From Rhynochetos jubatus (Eukaryota > Chordata > Aves > Eurypygiformes > Rhynochetidae), in contig CM050653.1 in the NCBI GenBank assembly GCA_027574665.1, positions 44,776,118 through 44,840,117 of the forward strand: DNA of 64,000 bases, in the 5' to 3' direction. The notes under the pieces are model-generated. The model had not been told where the DNA came from and ran no database searches. It saw only the letters and a program-made list of their open reading frames with translations. Positions within the stretch are counted from its first letter, which is position 1, and each line of letters starts with the position of its first letter. The position numbers and the translations under genes were made by a program. This document shows, piece after piece, positions 24,601 to 37,057 of the stretch.

Positions 24601-26397
24601 TCTTTGGGTGAAATTTCTCTCTCTGCAGAGCAGAAACACTTATGTTACAATTAAAACCCTATTTTCCGTGCTCAAGTGGGACTTCCATGCTGCCTAGACC
24701 CTGTGTTGGAGTAATTTCTGTGTTATTACTTTTTCAATACTTTATGTCTGCAGTAGGTTGTACCATGTTCTCAGCAAGTATTTATGTAAGGAACATGGCT
24801 TTAAGGCAGCATATAATTTTCAAAATAGACAGAGGGAAAAAGAAAGGGTACAGTGAATTTCATGTGGCTATTGTTACTGCTCTCCCTTGCTATCTAGTTC
24901 TCTGTGACATTCCAGTTGCACAAAACATATTTTATTAATGAAAAACACAGTTTTAAAAAACAATTTAATTTGCTTTTGAAGTCTGACCTTCTTCCAAGTC
25001 AGAACAAGGGCTGTATAGTGAGTTTTAATGCATCAGAAGGGTTAATCTGGAATTGGCTCTTCTGGATAATCTTTTGTATTTCCTGCTGTTTTCTTTAAAT
25101 ACTTCCAGCTGCATAACTACTGTAATAGCTATCCTAATTTTCAGCCAATGGCCAAGACAACATGAAACTTCACTCTGGGCCAGTTTGATTCTTAGTTTTG
25201 CATTTGACTTCAGTGGAAGCTAAATCACACATTTGAAATTCTAGTAGAATACAAAGGTTTCTGATAACCATAGTGGTGTTAATATAATCACTTCTAAAAA
25301 TTTTTGTCCTTTTCTGGTAAGTCCCACAAATTAACATAATGTTTCTTAGAAATTACTTTAGGTTTTGCATGTACAACAAGAAAGAACAGAAAAGACATCC
25401 TTTTGAAACGATATTGTAATTTGGTGTGCAAGATCACACTGCAGTTGCTAACAAGCTGAACACCGCAGGTTTGGTTCAGGAAGCACATCCATGTTGAAAT
25501 GAAGTTTATATTCTTAGTCGTTATGGGAGAGGATGAAAAGGAAACGACCTCACTTTTATAGTGAGGGTGATATAATGGATACATCAGAATCAATTGCACT
25601 GAGAGTAATGGGGTGAGGCTGCCCACATCATTACTCTGCAGACATTCCTTTTGCCCACCCCTCCCACTGCTCACAGGATCTGATTTTATGGATTCATTCC
25701 TTGTGTCCCTTCAGAAAGATGATTTTGCAAATCTGTTTTCCCTGCAGGCATTTTTCTTTTACAGGGGTTGGAGAGCACCAGTGAAAATTAGCAGCTCAGT
25801 AAAAAATAAAAATAAAAGATCTAAAACATTATTAACTTTTTAAATATTGGACTAACATGAGAGTGACAGCAGTGTTTAACGGCTTAGGATCTGCGCACTT
25901 GAGACTCTCTTCCTAGCTCTAACAATGCTGTGATCATTCTGCTTTTTCTCTTCCTACCTTCTGGCCATTGTGTTTCCTTGGACTCTAAATCTCCTATGCA
26001 CTGTTTGTGCAATGCATGGTGTGCGCAGTGCAAAGAGGCCATCAGTCTATCTGGTACGCTGAAGTCCTAAGGTTGGAAGTGGCTATAGTGATGACTTGAT
26101 GTCACCTGCATGGCCAAAAGCCTGCATCTTATGATGCTACACCTAGCCTAATAACAACAGATTTTAGAAAAAAAAAGAATGTATATATCCAGTCTTTCAC
26201 TGCTGACAGGCTGAGGTATGATGACTGCAGAGGAGGAGAAGGGAATGAATAGCATTGAGATGACAAAGTTATGGGCCTAGTTCCCCCTGGGAGTTCAGCT
26301 AAGCACCTACATACAGTAACCTGAATCTGTCAGAGAATGTCATCTACTTATACTTTGGCCTATTTAGGCAGCAATGCATTCCCCTGTCACACTCTTA
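21694..26397. other. Unannotated non-coding DNA
   Basis: No named feature. It includes a 126-codon open frame on the minus strand (25294-25674) whose translation has no domain I recognise and no flanking splice logic. A frame of that size is expected by chance in this much AT-rich DNA. Confidence 0.5.
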
Positions 26398-26528
26398 TCA
26401 TAGAATGGTTTGGGTTGGAAGTGACCTTAAAGACCATCTAGTTCCAACCCCCTGCCATGGGCAGGGACACCCTCCACTAGATCAGGTTGCTCAAAGCCTC
26501 ATCCAGCCTGGCCTTGAACACTTCCAGG
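26398..26528 (-). mobile_element. CR1 LINE, short 3' fragment
   Basis: About 130 bases of the CR1 3' end in antisense, very close to the consensus I know. The blocks are 'TAGAATGGTTTGGGTTGGAA', 'GACCTTAAAGACCATCTAG', the block around 26461 and 'CTGGCCTTGAACACTTCCAG' at the break. The 3' tail (ATTCTATGAT in sense) is at 26398-26407. It covers only the 3' UTR, so it is a heavily 5'-truncated insertion. Its low divergence makes it one of the youngest repeats in the window. Confidence 0.95.
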
Positions 26529-29500
26529 TAGAGCTGTGGAAAAGGTCTGCCAGTATCAGCTGCTTTGGCACATTATGAGTTTTATGGTACAGGAAAGGCT
26601 TTGTAACAGTGCCTGCATCCTGATAGTCTATAGTCTGACTGTAGACTATACTTGTACTGTTAAATGGCTTTGGAACTGCAGACCAATTTTTGTTCCTTAT
26701 AATAATAGGGGAGGGAGAATGTGTCTATTAGAAAACCCCAGAACAGGCACAAAGGAGTATTGGAACAAATGAATGTCAAAGGACATCTCTGACTAGTGCA
26801 ATCTAGCCAGAGTGGGTATTCCAAAGTGGCCAATTCAGCCCAGAATAGCTACACTGGTTGCATGGGAATTACTGAATTCAATTATTTTCAGTGTTTTTCC
26901 TTTGACTAAAATATTGATCTTGAACTAATTACCTATTACTAAAGGTGACTGTAAATCCAAAGTTATGCATTTGGGAAAGGCACTTAAACATGGCCAGGGG
27001 GTCATGCCTTATAATTGAGGCTTAATTAGAAATGGAATAAGGATGTCACAGGTCTGAAACTTTAAATGCACTGTTACTGTCAGAAGCCTGTAGTAATGTA
27101 AATAATAAAAATGAAATTGTTTTAAATTCAAATAACCACTCAAGTAAAAATATATATTTTATCAAAGAAATTAAATTCCAGAGGGGCAGAAATACTGTCT
27201 TTTTGGTGTCTGTTACTTTCAGTGGTATGTGGATTCCAGGTTATGCATTTGAAATTGATAATTAATACAGATTGGTGAGAAAGAAAATGTAGTCTCTGCT
27301 TGTATGTACAGCTCTGTCATAAGCCCTATGTTGTTTTTCACTTTTATTTCATTGTCTCATGAAATGCATGATGCAGCCCAAAACAGCAGGAGCAAAACAC
27401 CTGTAAAAAGCATAGCGGGACACTCTTAAAGACCTGAAAGATCTTTAGCTAAAGAGTAAAGTGCTGTGCCAGAGCTCAGTGAAGAACTGTGCCCAGTTTT
27501 CCCTCATAGAACAGACAGAACTCAGTAAAATAAATAATTATTTGTATTGGTCTTTGTTTTATAAAATTATTTCTGACCTAGTCAGTTAGTGGCATTCTAC
27601 AGTATATTGAAGTGATAGACTTTCTAGTTCAGTAGTTCCGCCCTAGTTAAAAGAAGTGGTGAGGGATGAATTTATTACATGCAGGGCATCAAGAAGCCAC
27701 ACTGATGAACCCTTTGGATCTGTAATAGTCCTAGAAATGATAATATGTAATGTTCCAGTTTTCTCATTGCTCAGTCCAAGGAGGTTAGGTGCCACCCAAC
27801 CTGAATTTTGCCTTCCTCTTCTTTTACCATAACAAGATGGTGCTGATGCATAGCTTTTACCCATAAATTTGGAATAAGAGAAATAGTGGGTTCTGACTGT
27901 AGTGTTATGGTCTACGTGAGCTTCTTAGGCAGCAGCACAGAAGAGCTTTTTGGAAGAGCTGGACAGATGAGGCCCCTTTAAGAGGATCTCCCAGAGAAAC
28001 GTTTCTCTCCTTGTGTTCTGGAGTTGTGCAGTGGCAGCAGCTGAAAGAGGCCCAATCCACAGTAAATTGAAATTACCATAAAATCATCGAAGCCATGATT
28101 GACACTAGCTAGCCAAGGCTTTTCAGTTACTTTAATTTATATCAATTCCCAGCAATAACTGACAAACTAATTTAAGGCTGAATAGGTATAATGATTACTA
28201 AGATTATTGCAGGCACTTTGAACTATAAAACCCTATTAAATGGTAATACTGATGTATAAGGGCTGTTTGGTGCTACATGAGGCTCAGAAAAGAGGTGGGT
28301 AAATGATACGGAAGGTCACTATGGACAGTTCCAGCTGGAGGGGATCGCAAGTCATGTCACTGCCCCTGGGGTCTGGGACAGAGGATCATTCTTGGAGGCA
28401 GATGTTTTTAGCACCATTGTCATAGCCGTAAGGTCCACAACCTTGACTGTGTAAGATCTAAATTTGTAAAGGCTGACAGTGCATTTGAACTCTGTATGGG
28501 AGGGAACAGTCTCAGAGAGTTCCCAGGACTGTCTTCTTTCTAACACCCTGCCCTACGAGGCTGGATTTCTCTTCACAGGCTTTGGGTGGGCTCAAAGCAA
28601 GGGCAGTGTGTATTAATGAAGTGACTAAAGCCTTTCTGTACTTTTGTTAGCAGCAAGTTGTTTTGGAGCTTTCTGTCTCCTGTGCCATCAGTCATCAAAG
28701 CAACTCAAACTGTTTAGTTGCTTCTGGACCTTTTCTTAAACTATCCATCGGGAGGCTTTAGGAGTAGAAGGGCGGTGAATCAGAACAGAAGAACAAAAAA
28801 TGGAGAAACAAGAAAAGCTAAGCCAACTTCTTTGTGATCTTTTGTGAAATGAGACAAAAGAAAAAGATATTGAGCAATCTAGACGAGGAGAGTGAATAGT
28901 CTGACACACTGCATTTTCAATTCATTTCAGTGGAAAAGAGGCTCTTTGATGCTACTGTTTTTCCCTCTTTATGAAATATCTCTATGCTGTTTGACATCAG
29001 TTTGGAGTGGTCTTGTGTTTACCCCTTTTGATCATGATGCAGTGTGAAATGATCTTAAAAAATCCTGTAAGGAGCTGCACTCTATGAACTGAGTCGCTTC
29101 TGCCTCCTCTGTTTTTCCTGATAGCTCTGTTCCTTAAGTTTCTTATTTCCCCTTATCTTCGAATTTCCAGAAATCTCCTAAGTTTCTTCTCTCTCTTCTA
29201 GCTCTTACAACAGATGGACAAATGTGTATCATAGAATAGTATTCATTAGATAGATAAATAAATTTCACAGTTACAGAAGTGAGAAGGAGAGTCTAGCAAA
29301 GAGATAAGTTTATGGAGCCTTGTGTTCCAGTCTCTGCTGTGTTAGAGACTTCAAGCACCTGCATTTCACTTACCTCCATCTGAATTTTATGAAAATAGAG
29401 GTGAAGAGTATGTCTCTACTTTTCAGAGATCTTATGGAGCTAAACAAGCAGATGAGATGTTCAGCACTTTGAGAACGGGAGCTATAAAAGTAATTTGGAT

Positions 29501-30010
29501 AGGTGTATTAATCACGTATCTATGTGCCTCCATATCAACCAGCTTTTAATATCCATCACAGTAAATACAAAACCCGGGCACTACAGAAAGGTTTTCGTTG
29601 AGATGCTTTTGAGAAACAGAGGTTATATGACCCAATTTACAGGCAAAATGTAGTCTTTTATTATCCACAAGAACTGAACGAGCCCAACACAGGTCTTGAT
29701 ACTGCAATAATAAATATTAGCATTCGACAACTCATAGATCCAAATGTGAGAAAATGACAATGCCTTACACTCTAATTAGGCAGGTGGATAAAAATTTATT
29801 ATTGAGCTCTGTGGACTACTATGGGTATAAGGTACCACTGATTGTCCCTATTTATTGTGGAATGCAGCCCAGGACAAAAGGTGTCTACACAATTAGATCC
29901 AAGCAAGGCAGATTTGAGAACAATTTCCTATGTTTAATGTAGAAAGGTCAGCAAAACCTGTGTCCTGCCTCTGGAAAGCACTCTGGTTTTCTTTAATCTA
30001 GCAGGTTGCC
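26529..30010. other. Unannotated non-coding DNA
   Basis: No gene recognised. A partly palindromic stretch at 26623-26649 (ATAGTCTA ... TAGACTAT) could form an 8-bp hairpin. Otherwise short frames on both strands. Confidence 0.5.
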
Positions 30011-30420
30011 TGTTTAAGTCGCATCAGTATTATGTTCCGAGACTTTGTGTTATCAGGTGGGCCTAGTGCTATACTCGGTTTAGTGGGTGCTGCACTGTTA
30101 GACGGTTTCGTTTACCTTTTAAAAATAGTCTTGTAATTTCTTTTCATTTGTATCCTATTGTAAACAAGCACAGATGCGGTGTACACAATGCACTGTAATG
30201 AAGCGAGAAAAGTCTGAGGAAGGCTGTACACATTCTTATTACCTAAATCCATCCTGGCTGGCTCTGAAGGGAAATGTGGGAAGTGCTGTGGCCTTTGGGA
30301 AGAATTTTTCTTTTATTAGCCTTATTGGTCACTGAAGGTCATTTTTTTAATTTTAATGAAATAGTGCTGCAGGTGCCTTTTATCTGTATATAAATAAGAA
30401 GCTTGTGAATGCTGAACACT
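30011..30420. promoter_or_regulatory. Candidate conserved non-coding element
   Basis: At least seven CpGs lie between 30020 and 30204, in an otherwise CpG-poor region that is not GC-rich. Motifs include a forkhead-type GTAAACAA near 30170 and the E-box-like CAGGTG near 30054 and 30371. No repeat match. CpG retention at normal GC can mean purifying selection or germline hypomethylation. Conservation is not tested here. Confidence 0.22.
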
Positions 30421-33400
30421 CCTGAGGGACTAGTTTATGTGATCAGTATTTCTTTTTGATACCTAAAGCAATGGTAAATAATTATTTATGTCCTATATGC
30501 AGGAACAGGGCAGAATGTCTGCACTCATTGAATGTATCTGACATAAATTTCCACGCTGAAGGTGTCTCTTTTGTATCTATTTCCTTAATATGGACCAGTT
30601 AAATTAATGAGCCAAACTTTGCCTTCTTAAAAGCCTTGTTGTGTAATATAAGTCCCTGTGGTATTTTTCCCACAGGTTTCTCATGCAAATCAGGCAGACT
30701 GATTCTGAACTGCTGACTAAATATTACTGTGTGCTTTTGGAGGAATACACTAAAGTCCTCAGATTCAATTACCAGAAATAACCACTTCATCTGTAACTAC
30801 TTTTATGCCCTTTATCTCCAACAAAATTAAGTTGATTTATTTGAAATTTTAGATGTTGGGTTTTTTTAATATAACACTAGAATTTCTCTGAAGAGTTTCA
30901 GAAAAAGAGTATGATATTCATGGATAGAGTCAATTTAACTCCTTTCTCTTGGAAAGATTTACCTAGTGCTTTTCTAGCTCATATTTCCTCAGTGAATTCC
31001 CACTTAACAGAACTGCCACTACAGGTTTTGAGCAGATAGATAAACATAAGAGAATTGTGGTTGTTATACATCGATACAGGAACACCTATACTGTATTAGC
31101 ACATCACCATCGCATAATCCTAAATGCGTTTTACACTATATAGACTGGTTAAATATTTTCTATCAGCTATTGCTTATTACTGGAAAGAACTTTGCTACAC
31201 CCATTATTCAGTAGATAAGTCAGTGATACCATGTTCCAAAACTTTTAAAGACACATTTACAAAAGCAAAAGTGAAGTGATTTCATATGCCATTTCAAAAC
31301 TGGAACAACCGGGTAAATGGCACTGCCATGTATGGAGCTTCAGATTATCCAAATAAATAGGAAAATATTATTTCATTCTATATGGGTTAAGACTAACTAT
31401 TTCTGTAAACAAATACTATTGATTTTTATTCCCTGCACTTTATAGGTTCACAAACTGGGATTATCTGCTGTAGTCAGCAAAAGATATTATTTCATAAATT
31501 TTATTGCAGAAGTTAAGGAAAAAGAAATTATGATTAATTGGAAGAGGAAATGCTATCATAAATAATGTTGCCAATTTTTCCAGAGAAAACCCCTTTTATT
31601 CAGGATGTGGATGAGTCCCCCAAAAAAACACTTTTCATAAGAAAACCTCCATTTCAACAAAAACGAGAAGACACAAAGAAAGACTGCATTGTAGTAGACA
31701 GAGGGCACCAACCTGGATGTGGAAAACTGTAAGAAAGTTCCCTAGATGAGTTATGAGGGAATTAAACTACATTAAGATACTCAGTTAAGCACCATGTCTG
31801 ATGGACTTTTACTATTCCACTTACTATCCTTTGTGATTTAAGTGAAGAACTCTGAAAGTTATGGGGTTTTTTCCCTCTTAAAAAGGAATAAACACATGGT
31901 AGATCTGGTAGTGTTACCAGAAGGAAAAAAAAAAAAAGAGAAACTACTTTTATTTTATTTTGGTGGCCTGAAGAAAATTGGCAAAACATTTTCAAATAAT
32001 GCTTCATTGCTAAATGCGCTTGATTTTATACCTTTCTTTGGGATACAAGGGAAATTCTGGGGAAGAAGATTTGGTATGAGTACATAAAATCAGGTAATAC
32101 TGAATTCTTTGCCTCAAACACACTAACTTTTCTAATCGGGTGTAAATAGAATCCTTGGAAGAGTAAGGGGAAAAGGATTGGTGTCACTGTTTCACAGTCT
32201 TTCAAATTAACCAGATGATCTGAATCACTGTAATTTGTAGTCCCTACCAAACAGCCCTATACGAAGCAGAAGCTATTACATATATATTGTTAACTGCCTT
32301 GAGTTCTGTCTGTTTCAATGACAATCAAGTATGGTTCTGACATTCCACCTGTCCACTAGTTTCCCGACTAAGGCCTAAGGTTATATCATAAATAGTGTGT
32401 CAGCAAATCCACAAAAAGCACAATTGTTCCCATTGCCCTGAGTTTTATCATTTAATCTCTTTGAAGCTAAGTAAAACCAATAAAGGTGTCACTTATGCCT
32501 AAGAAGGTAATTGAAAATGTCTTGGGCAAGTTGAACTTCATCAACTGAAAACAATGCCTGCTTAAACATGGGTCTACTTTGAGAAATGGCTGTTTAAATG
32601 ACACTTTCAAATGAACAACTCTTTTCCTGTTTACTTTCAAGTGATCAGGAACAGCGATAAGTCAACTGCTGTTTGTTTAACTAGTGTTGCAGAGACAATG
32701 CAGTCAAGAAAAGTGAGAGCTGATTCGTTTTTCTTTCCATGCATTGTGAAAAGAATTTTTTATGTTGGCGCAGATGGATGTGACAACATGAACTCTTCCC
32801 CTTATGGGTGCCAGAAGGAGCCTAAGGGCTTAATTCAAGCTGTAGAGTATTTCTTAGGGGCAAGGGGAGGAAGAGGAACTGTTTTACAGTTTTGAAAGTG
32901 TTCTAAGTGTTAAGCTGAGGATAGTCCTCTGTTCTAAAAAAATGTTGAAGGATAACAATATATTGTAATCCTATAGAGGAACAGTACCTTTACAGTACCT
33001 GTTAAAAATCCTTAGTTTTGGTAAAATCTGAATATATGATAAAAAGGGGGCTTGTCACAAAAACTCAAATGCATTATTTTAACAACAATAACTTGAGAAT
33101 CAACATATGAAAATGCTTTCTGCAACTGAATGAGATGAGATGTGATTATTTTGCCATTCACTGGAATGTCATACATGCAAATATGAAAGTAGGTGTAAAG
33201 ATTTGTGGCTCTACCCCCTACTTACAAAGTAGAACATGAAACAATTGATTAATCTACTTTTCATGCCTGTTTGTGTGATGACCAAGGGCATTTTAGTAGA
33301 TTGCCACACAATTTGTGCGTGCTTATATTCTGGTGATGGATGAATTTCACAAGCTAACTTTTATTCAAAAGCCCCAATTGTGTAATTTAATAAAACTGAA

Positions 33401-34824
33401 AAGAGGATGAATTTTACAATTAATGGTTGGAATATTAAAGGAAAGAAGGAAGATACAGCTGGCATTTGGACTAGAAAGACTTTAGCCTTTGAAATGCAAA
33501 CTCTGCCAAGGAACAGCCAGAAGGGTGGGATTAGCAACAGGATTAATGTTTTAGTCCTCTTTTGTCCATTTGATTTTATTCTATTCTGATTACAAGAGAT
33601 AATGGGAAGTGCTGCTTCTTTGTGTGTAAGTTCCTACCTAATTTAAAAGGACATAAATGAATATTCTTCTATTTTATTGTGAGAACTTCCGGTAATTTCG
33701 CCAAGGAAGGAATCAAATTAAGTCTGCCCATACAATGAATTCACAAAATGGTGATTCAAAAAATATGTGGAGAAACATGAGTGGACAGACTGCTTTATGC
33801 TTGTTATTTCTGAACCTCAGTGTCCAAATAGTCTGAGGGTATAGAAGGCTACCAGGACTCAGACTGAAATGAAACATAGAAGAATAGAGACTCTGTGTGT
33901 GCTGACATTTTCAAGGGTTCCAGTAGTTAACATCCATCCTAGATGAACACTTTGAGTATTTTAACCCTGCTAAATATAGTGTTATGCTAAACCACAATAA
34001 AGCTCTGATGCATCCTTGTTGCCCAGTCAAAAAATTCCTGAAAAGCACAGAACTGTATGGTGATATACTATGCATTGAAGTTAAGGTTTGTAAAGAATAT
34101 AAATTATATTTAGATTGCAGATACTTTCAGACAGGGATGATGTTACCCCTCTTTAACTGCATGGCCTGAAATCTGTGGGATCTTGATGTTTGTTACTAAT
34201 TTTATTTTGTTATTGAAGCTTCACCTCTTCTTAACAGAATTACAATACAATTCATACAGGGGACATTTTTTACATGTTTCTGCCATCTAACAATCCATTT
34301 CAAGGCATTCTGATTTGGAATTTCAATTTTTGTTTAAAAGCTTTTACAATCCTGTATTAAGCAAGGCCCAAATTCAAGAAAAATTTTGACTTTTAAATAC
34401 AGGCCTAAACCTTGCTGACTTCAAGAGTTGAAATGGAGGTTCATGGTACATGGTGAACACAAATGTAGAAGACACACTGTGTAACTCTAGTCCAAGATTA
34501 AAAAGAATATGTGAAAAATAATTAAACTATAAACCAAAGAAAATAATTGAATAATTGTGGAACTGAGTTGCCAAGGTTCATATATGTGATTTACTATTTC
34601 ATGGAGCAACAATGTGGAAAATTGCTGCCTGGGAAGCCTTATTTTATTTCTAGAAAAGGCAGAGTGCAGTACTGAATGTTTCAATATTGAAATCTCTACA
34701 TGTAGAAGGTGATTCTAACACTAGTCTAAGAAAAACCTTTTGAGAAATATCCTTTTCTTTTTTGTTATGGTTTGGGGATTTTGGTAGTTTCTGAATAGTG
34801 TCACAGAAGAAGAAACAACATCTA
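30421..34824. other. Unannotated non-coding DNA
   Basis: AT-rich DNA without a recognisable gene or repeat. An octamer ATGCAAAT-type site lies near 33175 in a stretch (33120-33260) that has enhancer-like texture. Short frames only. Confidence 0.5.
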
Positions 34825-35143
34825 TTTCATCCTTCTACTCCAAGGCAACATCAGCTATACTTACTCTCTTCTTGACAGATGTTTACTGAGCCCATTCCCA
34901 GTGACCTACAATAATGAAGTTGCCATACTTCTCCCAGGCAGTGTGTTTCAGGGTTTCACTATCCCTTAGCATTTAGAAAGTCTTTGATAATGACTAAGCT
35001 GGACTTTACTCTGTGCAATTTATGTCCATTACTTCTTTTTTATACATGAAGAACAGATCATTACCAGCTCCTTGCAAGACCTTTTAAAGCATTGAGGTCT
35101 GCTCAGAGAGTCTTCTCTTTTCTAAACTAAATGCTCTCAATTA
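34825..35143 (-). mobile_element. Ancient CR1-type LINE fragment
   Basis: A strongly diverged antisense CR1 3' end of the old sauropsid type. Recognisable blocks, in + strand order, are 'CATCCTTCTACTCCAAGGC' near 34829, 'CTTCTTGACAGATGTTTACT' near 34870, the block near 34960 ('ATTTAGAAAGTCTTTGATAA', matching the usual '..tTaggaagTttttccTaatg'), 'ATTTATGTCCATTACTTCTT' near 35018, and 'CAGAGAGTCTTCTCTTTTCT' near 35104. Divergence is much greater than in the copies at 1925 and 26398, so this insertion is old. Boundaries are approximate. Confidence 0.75.
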
Positions 35144-35929
35144 AGGAGGCTGAAATGGATTAGTACTAAAATCAACCATCAAAAATAATAATCCACTGAA
35201 AACCTAAAAAGTTATTCATAAAGATTCCTCATATCATAAAAAGAACTGATTACAGGCTATTTATTTTAAATTCTTTTGATGTTTTGCCTGGTGTGAGAGC
35301 CTGTCAGGAATGTTCAGATTACATGTCTTTGTCACAGAGAAATTTTTATTCTTCAGACTTAAAACTTTTCTTCCAAAACATATCTAGTTTGGACATTTTT
35401 GAAAAGGAGAGACAGCCTCAGTGACAAACTGTATGCTATCCAGTCCTGAAGAGTGAATGTTATATTATTATTCTCTTGGGTAGCATTAAGCTGAGGCCAA
35501 GGCCCTTGCTGTGAATTATTTGGCACATGAACCCACCTTCTTGTACCGAAGGTGAGCACCCTAAACTTTTGCTGGAGTTTTTCCTGGACTGGGGAAAGGT
35601 GCCCTTTCTTCTCTTTTTTCCCTTTGTTAAGACTGTTTAGTTGTGTCCATCATCTCTGAAATGGTAAATGTCTTCTGGATAAGAATATTCCCTTCCCATT
35701 TCAGAGTGACCGCTCAAATATGCATGGCACAAGGAAGAGCCTCTTATGGAGCCTTTAAATGAAATCAGAGAAACAAACAACATAAAACTGGTTTTTATTT
35801 CTGACATTTTAGATCTAATTGAGGAGAGACAGATGCACAGATGTATTCAACTGTTGTAATGGAGGAGTAAGAACTTTCTAGCTTTTTTAATTTTGCTGGA
35901 TGTGACAGAATTGCTGGCAATTGCCCCCT
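35144..35929. other. Unannotated non-coding DNA
   Basis: No recognisable feature. Short frames only. Confidence 0.5.
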
Positions 35930-36160
35930 TAAGTAGAGACCCAGGAGGCACCCGGAGTGGCCAGCCCGCTGGCAGCCAGGAGCCATTCCGGGGCTGACAG
36001 GGCAGGGGCTTCAGCAGTCACAGGCAGGTCCAATGCCAAGCCAGGAAGCCTGGTCCATGATCAGGTCCACATCGGTGGGGTACATGGCCTGGCACATAGT
36101 ACCACAGCTCAGGTCAAGAACTGTGGGAGGGCCTGAGCTTAAATGCAAGTCCCAATTGAT
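35930..36160. other. GC-rich patch, unidentified
   Basis: A compact GC-rich island in AT-rich surroundings, dense in CAGG, CCAGG and AGGTCCA words ('CAGGCAGGTCCAATGCCAAG' near 36022, 'ATCAGGTCCACATCGGTGG' near 36060). The style reminds me of GC-rich repeat bodies in reptile and bird genomes, but I cannot assign a family. An exon is not supported because no frame stands out. Confidence 0.35.
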
Positions 36161-36911
36161 AAGGAAACCTGACAAGTTGATAACATACCCTTGTATAGAA
36201 AAGCCGAAAAAATCTGAGGTTTTGCTTTATTACAAGCATGAGATAGCTGCACATAACAAGCTTTTATCACTTCCTTTGTCACAAACCTGATTTTTTATTA
36301 GAAAGATTTGATTTGCTGTGAGATTTCTTACTCAAATAGTAAGACCAATAGTAGCCGTATTACTGACTTGTTCAAGTGCTATACTCATGGCTCCATTCTC
36401 TGACAAGAAAATTCATGGAATGCTCAGAATTTGCTGAAATGTTAAGTTAAAATGTCTCTTCCAGAATATAAATCACTCATAGTAATGGAATGTAGAAGCA
36501 TTGAGGGAGATGCAGGTGGTAAGCTTTTTGTGCTGGCTAAACCTTTTCTCCCACTACTGATATGATGCTGCCTTAAAGTGGCCATCTTTCCTTCTTTTCT
36601 TCTTGGTAGTCTTTTGCAGTCCCATGCTATTTTCAGACAGGTCTTTACAAGTAACAGTGCTTCTAAAGAATATGAACTGTTACATACACATTCTCCACAA
36701 GAGGAACTTGGCAGTTTTTATGACAGAGGAACTCAACACCAAACACTTGCGTGTGAATGGCTCATGGATTCACAGTTTTTCTAGCTTTTAATTTTGTTTC
36801 TAATTCCTGCTGTGTCCAAGAGGAGGTTCTGGTGTTCTGAGGTCTTTTGTCCTGCCAATTCAATCCACATGTAGGCAAAGGAGAATTGATGGCTTGTGCC
36901 TCTCCTTGCAG
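36161..36911. other. Unannotated, two overlapping open frames
   Basis: At 36578-36790 two + strand frames (68 and 62 codons) are open over the same bases. Neither is recognised, and no convincing splice donor follows them. They lie just upstream of the candidate terminal exon at 36912, so an upstream exon here is possible but unsupported. Confidence 0.35.
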
Positions 36912-37057
36912 AGACATACCTTCGCAGGAAAGTTATTGAAACCCTGACTGATATGGCCCATGGGGAAATCCTGATTCCACTGTGTCTCTTTCTGGTCCTC
37001 ATTTTATTTGTTGTCAACAAGAAAAGAGGGAAGAAGTCCAAAATACAGAAACTCTAA
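36912..37057 (+). CDS. Candidate terminal exon: transmembrane helix plus basic tail
   Basis: Weak candidate, not a recognised gene. A good splice acceptor (pyrimidine-rich 'TGCCTCTCCTTGCAG', AG at 36910-36911) precedes a frame that starts with two bases completing a split codon. The frame then runs 47 codons from 36914 to a TAA at 37055-37057. The peptide has a polar start, a hydrophobic segment at residues 19-34 (ILIPLCLFLVLILFVV) and then the strongly basic tail NKKRGKKSKIQKL. That is the layout of the last exon of a type I single-pass membrane protein, with the basic stop-transfer residues on the cytosolic side. Against it: no upstream exon could be assigned, I saw no AATAAA within the next kilobase, and a 47-codon frame can occur by chance. 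Inference only. Confidence 0.2.

Noticed and set aside
25294-25674. 126-codon open frame on -
   Set aside because: Not recognised, no flanking gene structure, and of a length expected by chance here.
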